From Sparassis latifolia (Eukaryota; Basidiomycota; Agaricomycetes; Polyporales; Sparassidaceae), in the NCBI GenBank assembly GCA_018466975.1, contig CM031555.1, forward strand, positions 3,286,001 through 3,350,000: DNA of 64,000 nt. Reading direction: 5' to 3'. The translations under genes and the position numbers were made by a program. A model generated the notes under the pieces. The model did not search any database. It saw only the letters and a program-made list of their open reading frames with translations, and had not been told where the DNA came from. Shown piece by piece: positions 34,715-45,304 of the stretch. Within the stretch, counting starts at the first letter, position 1, and every line of letters starts with the position of its first letter.

Positions 34715-35277
34715 GGCGTTTGGGACATGCTTCGGCCAGCTTGGTCTCAATGTCAGCGGCGGAAGACGACTTAGAGGCGGGGGATCCACTCGCTCGATCT
34801 CATTTCCGTCAGGACTGGACATCACGTTGCGGTATTTATCTTGCCATCATCATCACCATTGCATGTGTGCAACTTTTTATTTTCTTCTCTCATCTCTATT
34901 TTTATTGTGCTCACATTTGTTTAGCTTGTCCAAGATTGGTGTGATGGGATAGATTTGTTATTGTTTTGTCTCTGCAATGCAGAGAGAAGCACCGTACATC
35001 GTTTGGGATCGCAACAACCCTAAGTAGGAAGAGCGCAAGTACGATATCAAAACATCAACGAAGAACGCGGCTTCGGCAGGGGCGCCTGCACCTGGCTGTC
35101 TCTTCGTAGAAACGTATGTAAGGCCGCCAGGATGCTGCGAATGGTCCAAGCTTCCCAATGCACTGACCAAGATGGCTTGTACCATTCTCGCCATAGATGC
35201 GAATAGCGGTATGTTCGAATTCACTGATTCTTGGCAATGCGTGGTGAACGACGATCCACTCACAGGGGCTTGTTTCC
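34715..35277. other. FunK1 3' flank, right arm
   Basis: Matches 10836 down to about 10235 in reverse. It contains a His-like CATCATCATCACCATT run by chance and no supported gene. Confidence 0.45.
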
Positions 35278-35817
35278 TCAGGAATTGGGTTCTACATCGA
35301 CCATGCCCCGGCATCGGGGAAGTCAGACGATAAACTCATCGTCCCCGCGTGCTCACTCGAGAAAGCTGCGTTATCGACGAGCTGCGTAAGCTCTGGGTCG
35401 CACCTGATCACGTCGACAGCGTCGCGCTCGACGTCAAGGACGATGCCTGTATCAAGGCCGCAGAGAAGACCGTGCGCGAGCGCTGCGGAAAACTTGACGG
35501 TACGCTCATCTGCCTCTTGACCCGGAGACCTCACCGCCCTGACGCACTGTACCACAGTCACTGGGCCAGTCTCGATCAATAACGCGGTGATCGCGATTAT
35601 GCCATCCCCGAGATCGACGCGCTGCGGTCGATATACATACGGCACGATATATGATACGAATGTCTCCGCGTTGCCCTCATCACATCCATCTTCTTCCGGC
35701 TGCTCGTATGTACCAAAAGCCGAACCCGAATGTGCTCTTCCATGGACCAAGCCTAAGAGTGGCTTTTGGGAGAAGTTGCAAGGCGCGACGGAGTGTTCCA
35801 CTATGGCATGGTAATGT
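35278..35817 (+). pseudogene. Decayed third SDR copy
   Basis: After a CTCAG acceptor the sequence reads GIGFY, as in SDR exon 2. It then contains, in shifting frames, pieces like ELRKLW..DSVALDVKDDACIKAAEKTVRERCGKLDG (35380-35500) and a tail SGFWEKLQGATECSTMAW ending in TAA at 35815-35817. These equal successive parts of the SDR genes in order. Several frameshifts abolish function. The beginning of this copy is also present in the left arm (about 10090-10235, reverse). Confidence 0.72.
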
Positions 35818-35871
35818 ATTCGTATTCTTCCGATCACTTATCGAATGAAAGTAAGTGGATCGCACCTCGAC

Positions 35872-37231
35872 TTAGGACGCATCATCCGGAGAGGAAACAG
35901 GCTCTGTAACTCGCTGATGGTCATGTACGCTCTGGTGAGAGTGCCTCCGGCCATGGACTGTGTTCCGAATACGCTGTTTGAGCGACTCTCTGGATCGCTG
36001 TCTGCCCAGAAGCGCAGACTGCTCTTGGGATGCTGCAAGAAGCTCTTGTGCTGGCACCCGCTCTATAACTGAATCTGCGGTTGCGTTTTCCCCGCTCAGT
36101 GCCTCGGGGGAACTGTCGCTTACTGGCTCCAGGTACAACCTAAATGATCCTGGCCGTACCTCGGCTCGATGTGCACGTTTCGTCTGTCGTCGTGTGCCAT
36201 TGTGAGCCTGGAAACATAATGGTCAGACGTCGTGATGTTGTGGTTGGATCTTGGGGGAAATACTACGCACGAGATAATCCTGCAAGCTCCTACGACCGCT
36301 GTCTGACTCCAAGAACCTGTCAAATTGCTCCAGCGCATACTCGCGCTCCTCTTCCTGCCCTTGCCCGATTCCTTCACTAAGTCCCTCCGCCCTCCCAGCA
36401 TCCACGCCTTGATCGTACCCGGCTGCCTGCCCAGCCTGAAAACCTTCTGACCTTCCAGCTGCATAACTTTCCTCCCGACTAGCCGTGTAGCCCTCTGTGC
36501 GTCCCTCCTCAAACGCCATCGCATCCGCTGAGTCCGCAGAGCCTCTCCCGAGCTCCCGCCGCCTCACCTCCTCACGTCCTTGCTCGAGAGCCTGATACTC
36601 TCGCAAGACCTGCTGTGCCTTCCGCGCACCATTCACGGCCTCTGCCGCTCTCCTACGCTCCTCCTCTAGTTGCCGCCGCTCCTCCAGAACTTGCACTTCT
36701 GCACGCCGCAGATCTTGCGCAGCCGTATCCTGCAGCATCTGGACGCGCTGGACCTCCTCTTGAGCGAGTGCAGCGTCCATCTCTGCCTGGCGCCGAGCGG
36801 ACTGCTCTGCAACACGCACTTCCTCCTCCTTTGCGAGTGCTTGTGCAGCACAAGCACGCGCCTCGACGTCGTCCGCGCGGCGCATCTCATACTCTAGCCG
36901 CTCGCCCGCCTCGCGCAGGAGACGTCGCAGGCGGTGGGCTTCGCGCTCCTCTTCCCCAAGCACGACCGTGAGCGCATCTGCGGTGTCCCTGGCCCCGGTA
37001 CCGCCGTGCGTTCGATCGGCATGCGCGCGGTTGTCGGTTCTTCGGTCGCCCAGACTCGAGGTAGACTCTTGCCGTGCGTGCCTGTGCACCGCTGAGAGCA
37101 GGTCGGGGTCGTGCAGGAATTGGGTGACGGGCGTAGGCGAGTATGTTATGTCGTGGATCTCCTGGAGGAGGCTAGGTGTCTCTGTGAGTGATACACAGCT
37201 GTTCTAGCGGTAGTGGTTGCTCACTCGTCAT
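35872..37231 (-). CDS. Coiled-coil protein with Gly-rich repeat, function unknown
   Basis: Three exons on the minus strand, 37231-37225 (only ATG ACG A), 37181-36271 and 36207-35872, total 1254 nt, 417 residues with all phases matching. Residues 10-45 read SLLQEIHDITYSPTPVTQFL. A long Glu/Arg/Ala-rich coiled coil follows (about 70-220). Then come roughly seven short repeats built on EGxxxGxxxG (SEGFQAGQAAGYDQG, GRAEGLSEGIGQG), and a polar tail. No enzymatic motif is seen. The last exon is open over its full 336 nt and in phase, which supports the splice site; the 43-nt first intron and the 7-nt first exon are the weakest part. Alternative: translation from the internal ATG at 37089. Probably a scaffold-like protein; cell location unknown. 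Confidence 0.65.
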
Positions 37232-37849
37232 GACTGTGGTGCGAGGGCAGGATATCTGTCTCTGGTGGTTCGTGTGTAGTGCCAGTGTTGCTGTTACGGT
37301 TGGAAGAGCTCTCTGACGCGGATGAAGACTGCATGGGCAAGCAGTATCGTGCAATGTGGTGTGTCTGAGAGCGGAAAGATCGCGATGATGCATGGCGATG
37401 CCTGGTTCAAGCCTGGTTTCGTGCCTTTGAGCTACTTGCTGGTCAATGATGCTGGAGCGATAGCCGGGACCTGGAACTTGACGAGGCAAATCATACGGGG
37501 TCTGGGCGCATACTGTGTATCTGCATGTTTTGATGAAGTCGGGTGGTACCTGAGCTTGTAAGGACGCTAACCGTGACAGATGCTAGCTAGGCTCTTGTAC
37601 TTAGTTTGCCCCAGACTGTGACAGGCGCGGCACGTCACAGTCACGAGGGCGCGTCTTCGAAGTCTCACGCTAAAGTCCGAATCATTTCCGAAGAACGACT
37701 CTATCCTCAAACTTCGCTTGAGTTGTTGTACGTGTTCTTCGCTGGATTCGTTGTCCTCAGTCTTTTGCACTTGATTTCCTGAGTATCGCATTTACATCAA
37801 TAGACGTATTTGGGACATGCCTTTGCCAGTGTGTTGATCCTATCTACTG
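37232..37849. other. Intergenic, no gene recognised
   Basis: A frame of 79 codons at 37322-37561 lacks motifs. It may be an older 5' part of the monooxygenase relic, but I cannot show this. Confidence 0.35.
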
Positions 37850-38660
37850 GAGATTTGGTCGGTCATCAACTGCGATAACACTGAAGAAGCAATTCGTTAC
37901 TATTGATATCGCTGTTCGTGGACGTGCAACTTCTCTGTCATTTGAATTGACAACTCGCTCGTTCGATATACGTGAAGGCTTCGGATATTGGCGGAACATG
38001 GAGGGTGAGTGGTGACTTGGAGTAGAACCCACGTCCCTGGTCCTAATTGGGCAAATACTGCACAGGGCTCGCCTCGAAGTACCACTTGTTCAGCCACATA
38101 AAGTGCGATGCAAAGGCGGAGTCTGCAGTGTGGGACGCTGAGAAGCAACTGTACGATGTCGAAGTGAAGAACATGGAGTCTGCAATCAGGCATATAACAG
38201 CGAGCATCCTGATATCTACTATTGGATATCCCGCTGAGCCGATATTTCATCGGGGATTGAAGGGACTGGACATCTTTACTCCCTCGCTGTTCCATTCTGC
38301 TAGGTTGGACCACTCTGTTGATCTGCGGAACAAAGGAGTCGCCGTTGTCGTCAATGTTTCGTCATCGTGAGTTCGTCCACTGATATTGATCTCTCTTGCT
38401 GTTCAGCGTAATGGCCGGGGCGCAGTTCATCCCGCATCTGATGGCAGATCCGACTGTAGAAGTCGTGAACTTCCGTCGCTCGCCTTATTGGTTCGTCGAT
38501 CTCCCGAGTCTTCATGTTTTCATTCGATATACGTCGCTGCCTTTCACCGACAGAAACGCTGGGAGTATTCAACTTTGAGTATTCGCCCATGTTCCATTTA
38601 CGATGCAGTCATGGGTTCGGACTATTGGGCTGCGTTTCGCCGACCGGGTATGCGCTGAAC
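37850..38660 (+). pseudogene. Flavin-dependent monooxygenase fragment
   Basis: After an apparent intron, 38070-38370 encodes SKYHLFSHIKCDAKAESAVWDAEKQLYDV, then ILISTIGYPAEPIFH..LKGLDIF and LFHSARLDHSVDLRNKGVAVV. This is the middle of an FAD/NADPH monooxygenase of the FMO / Baeyer-Villiger type (the second Rossmann region and the FHS.R.DHSVDL stretch). After a GTGAGT intron the frame resumes as GAQFIPHLMADPTVEVVNFRRSPYWFVD and then decays. The N-terminal FAD motif and the C-terminal part are missing, and the GxGxSA motif is destroyed (VVVNVSSS). No functional product is expected. Confidence 0.7.
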
Positions 38661-39477
38661 TCACAGAGGTGACCGAGTGGCATCCTTACCAAAACAGGTG
38701 TGCTGCCGCCAACTGTACTCTGCCAACCGTCCATGGTCGCTATCCACCAGGAGTGACAAGAAGGAGATTGCACGAGGAAAGCAGAAAGCTAATTAAATAA
38801 ACGCATGGTTTTACAATGCCCTAGATCACGCCTGCAAAGGAGTGAGCCGCTATATCGATGTGCCATGGCATTCAAGTTATACCGGCATGATGATGGATAT
38901 CACTGTCGAGGGCTAGGCTGAACCGACTGTGCTCGCTGGTGTTCCGAGTCTTGGTGGTATGGAGTACTACGCATGTTTGCATGTTATCTTCAAGTTTGTA
39001 TCTCACTCATGTGTCTCCTCGCATCTTCAGATTTCTTGATACTCCGATAATTACAGTATTTCTTGTCGTCAGCGGTCCACGAGAAACAAATGTGCAGGTC
39101 TATAAATATGGTACTAGATTTCATCGTTCAACTCACGCTGCCAGTTGACCACTCAGTATTGCCGCTGCACTAGAGTGGCTAGTATTGTTGGATCTACCCT
39201 CCCAACGATAACAAGCTTGCCCTTATTATACGACTCAAACCCCCCAGGTGCATACCCCTTTACTAGGTGTACAGATGCAAGCGCACAACCTTCGCATTCT
39301 CGCGGCATCAGACGACTTTGTCCCCACTCCCCGTATGAAGGCCGTATGATTCATGCATTTGCCTAGCATACTCAGGCTCCAACCCCCCCTGGAGTTCAAC
39401 ACATTTTGACGCCTCTCCGTCGCCCAAGAAATTCAAGATCGACATGTCGAAGGGAAAACCGAAGGGGAATGATTGAT
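38661..39477. other. Intergenic / decayed sequence
   Basis: No supported gene. It may include eroded 3' parts of the monooxygenase. Poly-C tracts occur near 39239 and 39383. Confidence 0.4.
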
Positions 39478-39891
39478 CTACCCACAAATATCTAGTCTGC
39501 TTTCATTTGAGGGGTAAACACCGGCTCGCCATTTCAGAGTTACATAAGCAGGTTGATCTCCGAAACGCGTCGCGTCGATCTTGTAGAGCACGACGCGTTG
39601 CCTTCTGCCAATTACCCCGAAATCGGTATTTCGTCCGTTCCAGTGGTACGTAGGTCTCTGCGATGTTACTAAATCGCGTGAACCGCATCCACAGGGATGT
39701 ATTTCACTCACTTCGGGCGGTACAGGATGCTTACTATTCCAGCTTGCGCGTGCGACCAACCCGATTCGTTCACTTGGTTGTTCGTCCCATTCGCGTGTTG
39801 TCTCTAGTGCTCGGTGTCCGACTCTCGTAAACAAATCTGGGTGGTGATTGCGATACTTATACGCCCACTGGCAGATACCCACCCAACGCAC
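39478..39891 (-). CDS. Hypothetical protein, possibly with one intron
   Basis: A 137-codon frame on the minus strand, MRWVGICQWAYKYRN.. to ..SNESRLDICG. No family is recognised. A 60-nt segment (39710-39651) begins GTGAGTG and ends CATCGCAG. Removing it would keep the frame and join HPVPPE to RPTYHWNG, so it could be an intron. The same segment, degenerate, occurs at about 44704-44756. This may be a real small gene or part of a repeated element. Confidence 0.4.
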   Translation of the reverse strand: MRWVGICQWAYKYRNHHPDLFTRVGHRALETTREWDEQPSERIGLVARASWNSKHPVPPEVSEIHPCGCGSRDLVTSQRPTYHWNGRNTDFGVIGRRQRVVLYKIDATRFGDQPAYVTLKWRAGVYPSNESRLDICG

Positions 39892-40191
39892 ATCTCCGGG
39901 CGAAACTTACTACCCCCAGGCCACCTTCCTCGAGATTTTGGAATCCAGTATCTTGGATAATTTGAAGGCTAAAATCCGCATTGGTCAGGCACCTGAGTAC
40001 CACATGCTTTGGCAATCGATTCGAGCATGGTGAGGCTCGCGTTATTTCCTGTTCCGGTATCTTGCCTTCCCGTTCTAGTACGCTACGTGTCCTGTTCATA
40101 TTATAATCCAGGGTTGAGCACCAGTGGACCCTACCTGTGAACACCGAAAAACAGTCAGTACGTCGCAATACATGAGGGAGTCGTAGGAAAT

Positions 40192-40569
40192 TTACGCTTC
40201 GCCGTCATAGAAAACAGATAACAGGGACACGCCCTCGGAGGGATCATCCAGAAGCGTTATGAGACAACGATCGATTGTCTCCTTCGTGTCTCCAACCACT
40301 ATGAGATCTCCTAGTCCTGGGAATGGCGCCACACTCAAGAGTAGATGCAGAGGCTTGTTCGGCCACAAGAACGACTCGGACATGCCCGTCTTAAAACTAG
40401 CGTGATGTCTCGTTCCTCGCTCTGGGTGTTTTCTCCTAGTCCACGCGAAATGTCTTGAGTGTAGAAGTACCATTTCTTTGCATGAGGGCGGAGACTGGCA
40501 GTCGTGTAGCGGGAGACCATGCACTTGACTAGAAGTGTTTTCATTGGATATACAACGTCTACCACGCAC
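40192..40569 (-). CDS. Hypothetical ORF, low support
   Basis: A 125-codon minus-strand frame ending LGDLIVVGDTKETIDRCLITLLDDPSEG..SVFYDGEA. The second half looks protein-like (alternating hydrophobic residues), but no family or upstream exon is recognised. It could equally be a decayed exon. Confidence 0.3.
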   Translation of the reverse strand: MRGRRCISNENTSSQVHGLPLHDCQSPPSCKEMVLLHSRHFAWTRRKHPERGTRHHASFKTGMSESFLWPNKPLHLLLSVAPFPGLGDLIVVGDTKETIDRCLITLLDDPSEGVSLLSVFYDGEA

Positions 40570-40699
40570 GGATGATGAGTAGCAACTGGTAGTACTCCGC
40601 TGGTTCTAGGCGAATGCCTGCCATCTGTTAAAAGTGCTGATTTTGTGATGCAATTGACGTGACTTTTCACGAATCTGAAGTCTAGCAGACGCACTTACC

Positions 40700-41389
40700 G
40701 ACATAGGGCCAGTATAGTACTACTAGCAGTCTTGCTCCGAAAGCACTGACGCGAATTGACGTTCCCGCTCCACAAGCACGGAGAGCCGTGCAATTGGTCG
40801 CCTATCGTCACCCGTAGATGATTGTATATTACAGCGGATTCGGAAAAGCTTGACCATGATGGAAATCACGATTTTTTCCTGCCTGACTTGATATCTTGTC
40901 GAGGTTCGGAACCCCCGAACCTCTCTGATATGGCGTTGTCACTGCCAGGATTCGTGCTACGTCCCGCGAGTAAACAAGTCTGCTAGTTTGTCGACGTGCA
41001 GCACCAGGGTCACCAAGACGTGAACTGCAGACTCATGCACAAGCTACAAGAGGAGCAATGTTTCCGCTGAATGGACCCCTTGTCTAATCAAGTTCATGGA
41101 GTTGACAGTCTGGTCAAAAGTAAAATGTTCCACCTGAAAAAGGCGCATCTTAAGGTCACCCCAAAATGCTGCAATCGAGCGGAATTGCAGCTAGCAACAG
41201 TCCGACATGGTCATCCATTGGAAAACCATGGTGACATCGATAGGTCGAAGAAAATAGTCTCTGCACACTCGTTACACTGTGTGCTGCATCCCTGGGTCCT
41301 GGCCGTCGCAGATTCGAAAACGTAGAACAAAAATTAAGATAGATAACATCAGAAGTATTGTATTCATGGTCGCAACTCAACTCACCTAG
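40700..41389. other. Intergenic
   Basis: No gene, repeat or regulatory pattern recognised. Confidence 0.4.
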
Positions 41390-42373
41390 GCTATGAATCA
41401 CTCCCCCAACCTTCGACAGTGACTCCCATAAAGGAGGGCAGTTTTGACCAGACCTTGCGCCGCCCTTCCAACTCCGCGGCTGTGACCATGTCCGCACATT
41501 TATCGCATACGCCCAGTTGGAAAACAGCATTCCATTGAGTCAACGCATAAAAGATCCGTGCACTTCTCGGTGAGCCTTCGCTGGTAATTCTCGCAGCTTG
41601 ACGGTGCAATTCCACTTCTGCGAACACGCCGGGCTAGCTTGGTCCAGTCTCAGCACCCAACGCAGCTCTCTTGTGTTGGCCTCCATAAGTTTGACTCTCC
41701 CCTCGACACATCGTTCCAAGTCTTCTTGGGAAAGCTTCTCTGAAGAGCTGTGGCGCATGCCGTGCAAGAGCGTGTGAGTGTCTAAGCAGCAACAACCGTA
41801 CAGTGCGCTCGGGAGAACACTGTCCGTCTGTGTCAAACGCACAAGATTGACCGCAGCTATGGCATCTTCTGGCTTCATCGTCACATACGCACTCCCATCT
41901 TCGTCAAGCTCGCACCACTCCTCAAAGTCTGCAGGAAAACATGCTCCAGTGCACCATCTCTGAGTGTAGTCATCTCGTATTTGTGTCCTAAACGTATCAG
42001 GGATAGGACCATGGAAAACTCCACAGGACCGGAGCTCAGACTGAAATATCTAACGTAGAAGATTATCAGCATAAGCCGATGAAATGTGCGGCGAGAAAAC
42101 ATACCGCTGGCTATCGTACAGCATTGTAAACAAATGTTCGATGTCTAGCGCGGAGTCGGAGAGCTGTATTCTTGGGGTCTTCACTGATGTCAACACGACT
42201 GGCGTGACAGACTCCAAGAGGATGCGCATTACGCTTGAATCCCGCGAGATCAACCCGGAATGTACACAAAACGCGACATTTTCAGCAACAACGATGACGT
42301 TCCCGTCATGAAACCACAATCTCTGGTGTCTTGCTGGCTCTTGACTGAGCTTCCTTACGGGCCCTTCCGACAT
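41390..42373 (-). pseudogene. BTB/POZ paralogue, two frameshifts
   Basis: Runs parallel to the BTB protein at 18059-19166. LWFHDGNVIVVAENVAFCVHSGLIS opens the domain. An intron (donor near 42110, acceptor near 42056) leads to FSLSSGPVEFSM.LIRLGHKYEM. Then a one-base loss near 41937 breaks the frame before FEEWCELDEDGSAYVTM. A second one-base shift near 41565 precedes LGVCDKC..ELEGRRKVWSKLPSFMGVTVE. The C-terminal signature matches the intact gene closely. A short upstream exon probably existed (a TTTGTAG acceptor near 42386). Two shifts make a functional product unlikely. Confidence 0.75.
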
Positions 42374-42521
42374 TGGTCCGATCCTACAAAGATTCAGCAG
42401 CTTAAATGGCAGAGATAGACTTCTGTACTCTTACATTGGAGGATGCGCTACCCCATTGAGAGTTAGGCTCGTTAACCAGCCTCTAGTATATAGGAAGAAG
42501 GATTCGTTCCTCTATATAGAG

Positions 42522-42895
42522 GCTAGATCCTCGTAGGAGGAGCGTCTGAGAGGTCCCCCGTGGGAACTGCGGAGATCGAACATGCCGACGGCAAAAACGC
42601 ACACGAAACTTGTAAGGCAAATGCGGATGAATCAGGACACATCTCTGGTACAGGAAATATGGAGGTAATCACCATGCAGTACAATGCGATTTTTCCAGCA
42701 TTATCAGGAGATGCAATGACTATACTTTGCAAATATTCATGTAGGGTAGCGCGGCATCCGCCGCTCCAGTTCGCGTCATGATCATGTGCAAATCATGTGA
42801 GGGGTCGCTGCCGTTTGGCCGATGTCAATATTCGAATCACTGGTTCCCACGGGGGACCGGGGACCTCTCAGAGGCTCCTCCTATGAGGTTCGAGC
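42522..42895. mobile_element. MITE, about 374 bp with 45-bp terminal inverted repeats
   Basis: The left end (42522-42567) and right end (42842-42895) are inverted copies built on CTC.TAGGAGGAGC.TCTGAGAGGTCCCC and CCGTGGGAAC. The interior is non-coding. The right arm has a few extra bases. No convincing target-site duplication is visible. Confidence 0.6.
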
Positions 42896-43197
42896 TTAAT
42901 TGAGAGTGTGAAACAAAGAAGAGGTAGATTAGTAGCAACCACGGCAGGATCCGCTACCTGGTAAGGTGAAGAGAAGTTAAGCTAGTGAAGCTTAAGTCGA
43001 GCACGCGAGGAGACAACAATATATTTGACGCATAGTACTGCGCTAGCACGAGCGATAGGACTCGGGAGATACAATTAATAAGGTCAGTACAATGCACTCA
43101 ACTCGGTGGGAGATACAACTTGAAGTACAATAGTTGAAGCTTGAAGCTTCACATCGGATGCTTATCTCGCGGTGATGCGCTTCGAAAGGATATTTGT

Positions 43198-43260
43198 TAG
43201 TCTCCCAAAGGCAGACTACAAAATCAGTCCTATGAGAGGTGGGAGGGACGGACTGATATA
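43198..43260 (+). repeat. 63-bp two-hairpin repeat, copy 3
   Basis: Same 63-bp element as at 7891-7953 (inverted) and 15920-15982. Confidence 0.7.
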
Positions 43261-43462
43261 GGTCTGCTTTCAAACGCGCCCCTTTAGCCATCACTCGCCA
43301 TTTCACTCATGAACGACGATGCCGAAGCAATGCCGAGATTCCGGCCGTGTTGCCGGCTGCGGGTTCCTGCACGAGACAGTGGCTTTTGGGTTGTTGCATT
43401 GCGTTAACGCATTCTCGACACCCTCGTTCATGTACGCCATCGTGAAATATGCACCCGTATCA

Positions 43463-44371
43463 CACTGGAGGCAAAAGTGGATGTTCTGCCTTGGAACAGT
43501 GTCTGAACATCCAAGGAACAGATTACGTTTTTGGACATGTCACATGTTCTGAACATGGTAAGGAACATCTAATATGTCTCGCACAATGTTCCATTGGAGA
43601 GCATGCTGGAGACATGTTGCATGTACCATTCTGGAACATATAATATGTCTCACACAATGTCTCATTGGAGAATGTCCTGCAGACTTGCTGCATGTTTCAT
43701 TCTGGAACATTTATCATTTTGCTACTATATTCTGGGCTTGTCTCTTGGTGCAATATGCTCTGTATAATAAGAATTTTCCATGGCCAAACACATTACATTT
43801 CTGGCTGCCGTTAATCTTCAGAACATTGTGAGAAGATGTTAAGTGCTCCTACTGCAAACATACAAGATGTCCTGGGCATCAAGAACATTTGCAGTACATG
43901 TATGATACATACTAAAATTTTACTAAAATTTTACATGTACTGTAAATGTTCTTGGTGCCCAGGACATCTTGTATGTTTGGAGTAGGAGCACTTAACATCT
44001 TCTCACAATGTTCTGAAGATTAACGGCAGCTAGAAATGTAATGTGTTTGGCCATGGAAAATTCTTATTATACAGAGCATATTGCACCAAGAGACAAGCCC
44101 AGAATATAGTAGCAAAATGATAAATGTTCCAGAATGAAACATGCAGCAAGTCTGCAGGACATTCTCCAATGAGACATTGTGTGAGACATATTATATGTTC
44201 CAGAATGGTACATGCAACATGTCTCCAGCATGCTCTCCAATGGAACATTGTGCGAGACATATTAGATGTTCCTTACCATGTTCAGAACATGTGACATGTC
44301 CAAAAACGTAATCTGTTCCTTGGATGTTCAGACACTGTTCCAAGGCAGAACATCCACCTTTGCCCCCAGTG
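43463..44371. mobile_element. 909-bp foldback element, CACTG ends, TCA target duplication
   Basis: Nearly the whole element is one inverted repeat: arm 43463 to about 43902, arm about 43932 to 44371, with a spacer of roughly 30 AT-rich bases. The ends are CACTGG and CCAGTG, and both flanks are TCA (43460-43462 and 44372-44374). CACTR ends with a 3-bp duplication are known hallmarks of the CACTA (CMC/EnSpm) superfamily. It has no transposase, so it is a non-autonomous, snap-back derivative. Identical short frames on both strands are a by-product of the palindrome. Confidence 0.8.
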
Positions 44372-44513
44372 TCACAGTCCTGTCAGTGATGAGCCCTCTA
44401 CACTAGGCTATGCGTCCACATGGGCACTCCTCCGGTCCCATACTGCGAGTGAACAGTTGCAATTAGAATGAAATTATATGACAAGGACTGACAAGGAGGA
44501 TGCCGATGCGTAA

Positions 44514-45000
44514 CATAACAATACTGGTCGGACCTCACGACCGTGCGAATAGATGAATTAACCCCGGCCCGCACTGGCATGTACTCACAACAGAGCATAT
44601 GGAGACAGGCACACAGACCTGCTGTTGGTGCGTCAGTACTATCGTTATTGCGCGAGCACCATCACAACGCCAGGGCTAACAGAGAGCGAAGGAACAGCGG
44701 TCCAGAAGTGCATGAAACGCATCCCTGTGGACGCGATTTAGTAAGCATCGCAGAGACGCATCACTGCGGTGGACGGTGTACCAGTCCTGAAAGAGGCGTG
44801 CACAACATAACGATACCAACCGGACCTCATCACCGTCTCCGTACGCAAACTGGCCCTGGGCCACCCGCACGTGCTCGCAACAGAGCGTATGGAGACGCGA
44901 CGCGACAAGCTTGTCCGATCTAGTAGCACATGGCATTGTCGGTTTGCCAGTACCATCACGCGGCTGTTGCATGAGCACGGGTACAAGGCTGGTGGCTAAT
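44514..45000 (+). repeat. Tandem duplication, 292-bp period
   Basis: Sequence beginning CATAACAATACTGG at 44514 recurs, diverged, from 44806. Shared words include CCGGACCTCA/TCGGACCTCA, GCTCGCAACAGAGCGTATGGAGAC / ACTCACAACAGAGCATATGGAGAC and GCATGAGCAC / GCGCGAGCAC. No gene is recognised. Between the units lies the 50-bp stretch shared with 39651-39710. Confidence 0.5.
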
Positions 45001-45165
45001 AGTGCTCCGCAATTATGATTAAATACACCACGAAGGCAAATAATAATATTATGTATTATTACTTGAAGACCTTAGCCAGATATCTAATGGTGGTCTAATA
45101 TAATCTAAAGTATTCTATTATAATTCATTACAGTCATGCCTTTTCAAAAGGGGTCAGTGCAGTAT

Positions 45166-45304
45166 TATGTGAGCCCAAAATTGCCCTGGGAAGGTCCCCA
45201 AGTATGGATCATTGGACAATTTTCCCGAGGTGACCTTCTGACGAGGTAGGCTTACCTGATATGGAACATCACATTCCCTTCTATGGTATGTCCGGGCTCA
45301 CATA
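45166..45304. mobile_element. Small MITE-like inverted-repeat element
   Basis: TATGTGAGCCC at 45166-45176 faces GGGCTCACATA at 45294-45304, enclosing 117 bp without coding potential. Short ends and no clear duplication keep this tentative. Confidence 0.35.

Larger units (their letters stand above)
26839..35430 (-). repeat. Large inverted duplication, right arm
   Basis: Inverted partner of 10085-16433. Homology covers 26839-26945 and 29105 to about 35430; 26946-29104 (the APH gene and its flanks) has no left counterpart. Gene order and orientation mirror the left arm: SDR then FunK1 reading away from the loop. Many stretches are nearly identical at the nucleotide level, in introns and intergenic DNA as well as exons, pointing to a young duplication or recent conversion. 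Confidence 0.85.

Noticed and set aside
34850..34866. CATCATCACCATT run as a possible microsatellite
   Set aside because: Too short, and the left-arm counterpart lies in ordinary flank.
36615..36971. Plus-strand 118-codon ORF rich in Pro and Ala
   Set aside because: It is antisense to the coiled-coil exon, whose repetitive codons keep other frames open.
43574..44260. Two identical 76-85 codon ORFs on opposite strands
   Set aside because: They are the same sequence read from each arm of the foldback element; no coding motif.
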